From Sisyra terminalis (lineage: Eukaryota; Arthropoda; Insecta; Neuroptera; Sisyridae): DNA of 64,000 bases. The stretch covers positions 51,346,630 to 51,410,629 of the forward strand of contig OY292274.1 in NCBI GenBank assembly GCA_958496175.1. The letters are read 5' to 3'. Positions 63,318 to 64,000 of the stretch are shown piece by piece (the stretch's first letter is position 1; every line of letters starts with the position of its first letter). Made by a program: the position numbers and the translations under genes. Below the pieces are notes generated by a model. That model made no database searches and was not told where the DNA came from. It saw only the letters and a program-made list of their open reading frames with translations.

Positions 63318-64000
63318 GAACCTAATAAACCGTAAATCAATCAGCATCTATGCATAAATAAAAAATCGCCAAGTTCAATAAAGTCGGTCTTAATTATGAG
63401 TAAAAAAGTCGAAAGTTATCAAAATACTCGCGTCAAAATAACAGAAGTTAAGGGTCTAGATTTTTTAATATTAGTAGGAATCCCATCTCACTGTTTCGAT
63501 TCCCGAATGAACCTTTTTCCAAAAACTATTATACTATTGCAATGAACAACACAACAGCAAAATTAAAATTTGTACAATGGCACGAAACCCAGTTCTTCCA
63601 TAATCAAGTATAAATTTTTCAAATTTCATCGACACAAATATGCATTTATATTTGAAAATACAATGTAAACCGAAAAAAAATATGATCTTTTATATTTTAG
63701 TTATGATTAAAAAACAATTCGATTTCGCACATTTGGGCGTTGTACATACAAAATTGTTGGCAATAGGTGGAAAGCGTGGAAGTAAAATCGAATATTTTAT
63801 TTATGTTCAGTAACAATAATTGGTTTTACAATTGTTTTAAAAACCGTAGAAAAGTAAGAATGGAAGATTTTATATATTTATTGATGATAATGAAATATAT
63901 GACAAAAAATTGCTCCGTTAATGCTTTTCAGGAGAATATATAATTGCTTCAAGTCACAATCATTGGTTCAAAAAATTAGATTTTAAAAAGTTTGATTGTT

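Larger units (their letters stand above)
60168..64000 (-). other. Intron upstream of the Six4 homeodomain exon
   Basis: No SIX-domain exon is recognisable on the minus strand up to the window edge, so this is taken as intron. It contains a TA-flanked MITE, a hammerhead-derived arm, a foldback element and an RTE-like motif. The stretches 61.25-61.77, 61.83-62.36 and 63.32-64.0 kb hold nothing I can name. Confidence 0.55.

Noticed and set aside
1..64000. CRISPR arrays, operons, riboswitches, prophage
   Set aside because: The window is eukaryotic nuclear DNA; no regularly spaced direct repeats or bacterial gene layout were seen.

Overview
The window is AT-rich nuclear DNA from an arthropod, most likely an insect. 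It holds spliced genes with GT-AG introns of many kilobases, a sine oculis/Six-class homeobox exon, a CRIM1/crimpy-like exon, and insect-type transposons (jockey-like non-LTR, hAT and Tc1/mariner-type MITEs, Penelope-like repeats, solo LTRs). A beetle is plausible, but nothing in the window proves the order. There are no operons, no bacterial features and no CRISPR array.

Layout. 1-17153 is intron of a plus-strand gene whose last coding exon lies at 17154-18082. That exon encodes VWC repeats, an antistasin-like repeat, a transmembrane helix and a short cytoplasmic tail, so it is the C-terminus of a CRIM1/crimpy-like membrane protein. A doubtful small minus-strand ORF (18175-18408) follows. 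From about 18.4 to 55.4 kb I see no convincing host gene, only transposon-derived DNA in AT-rich spacer. From 55.4 kb to the right edge lies the 3' half of a minus-strand Six4-type homeobox gene. Its homeodomain exon is 59912-60167 and its probable last exon is 55548-55674, with matching splice phase. The exon or exons for the SIX domain must lie beyond 64000. The two host genes are convergent and about 37 kb apart.

Mobile DNA is the main content. The most striking part is a set of palindromic repeats whose arms carry hammerhead-ribozyme-like cores pointing outward. Three related copies (12.3, 35.8 and 39.7 kb) have a one-sided leader of about 40 nt and target duplications of about 12 bp. A fourth, unrelated in sequence (0.8-1.7 kb), has one core that looks intact, and a non-LTR fragment lies between its arms. 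A third family (26.0 and 61.8 kb) keeps stem II and GAAACGU but has an altered core. I interpret these as non-autonomous Penelope-like pseudo-LTR elements. Other clear elements are two GGTATAAGC-ended MITEs with perfect 8-bp duplications, two hAT MITEs, several foldbacks flanked by TA or TTAA, a 5'-truncated jockey-like element, two decayed non-LTR RNase H/zinc-knuckle remnants, a tRNA-derived SINE head, and two solo LTRs that carry heat-shock-element-like promoters. One of these LTRs sits in the Six4 intron.

All calls rest on reading the sequence. No database search, folding program or transcript data was available.
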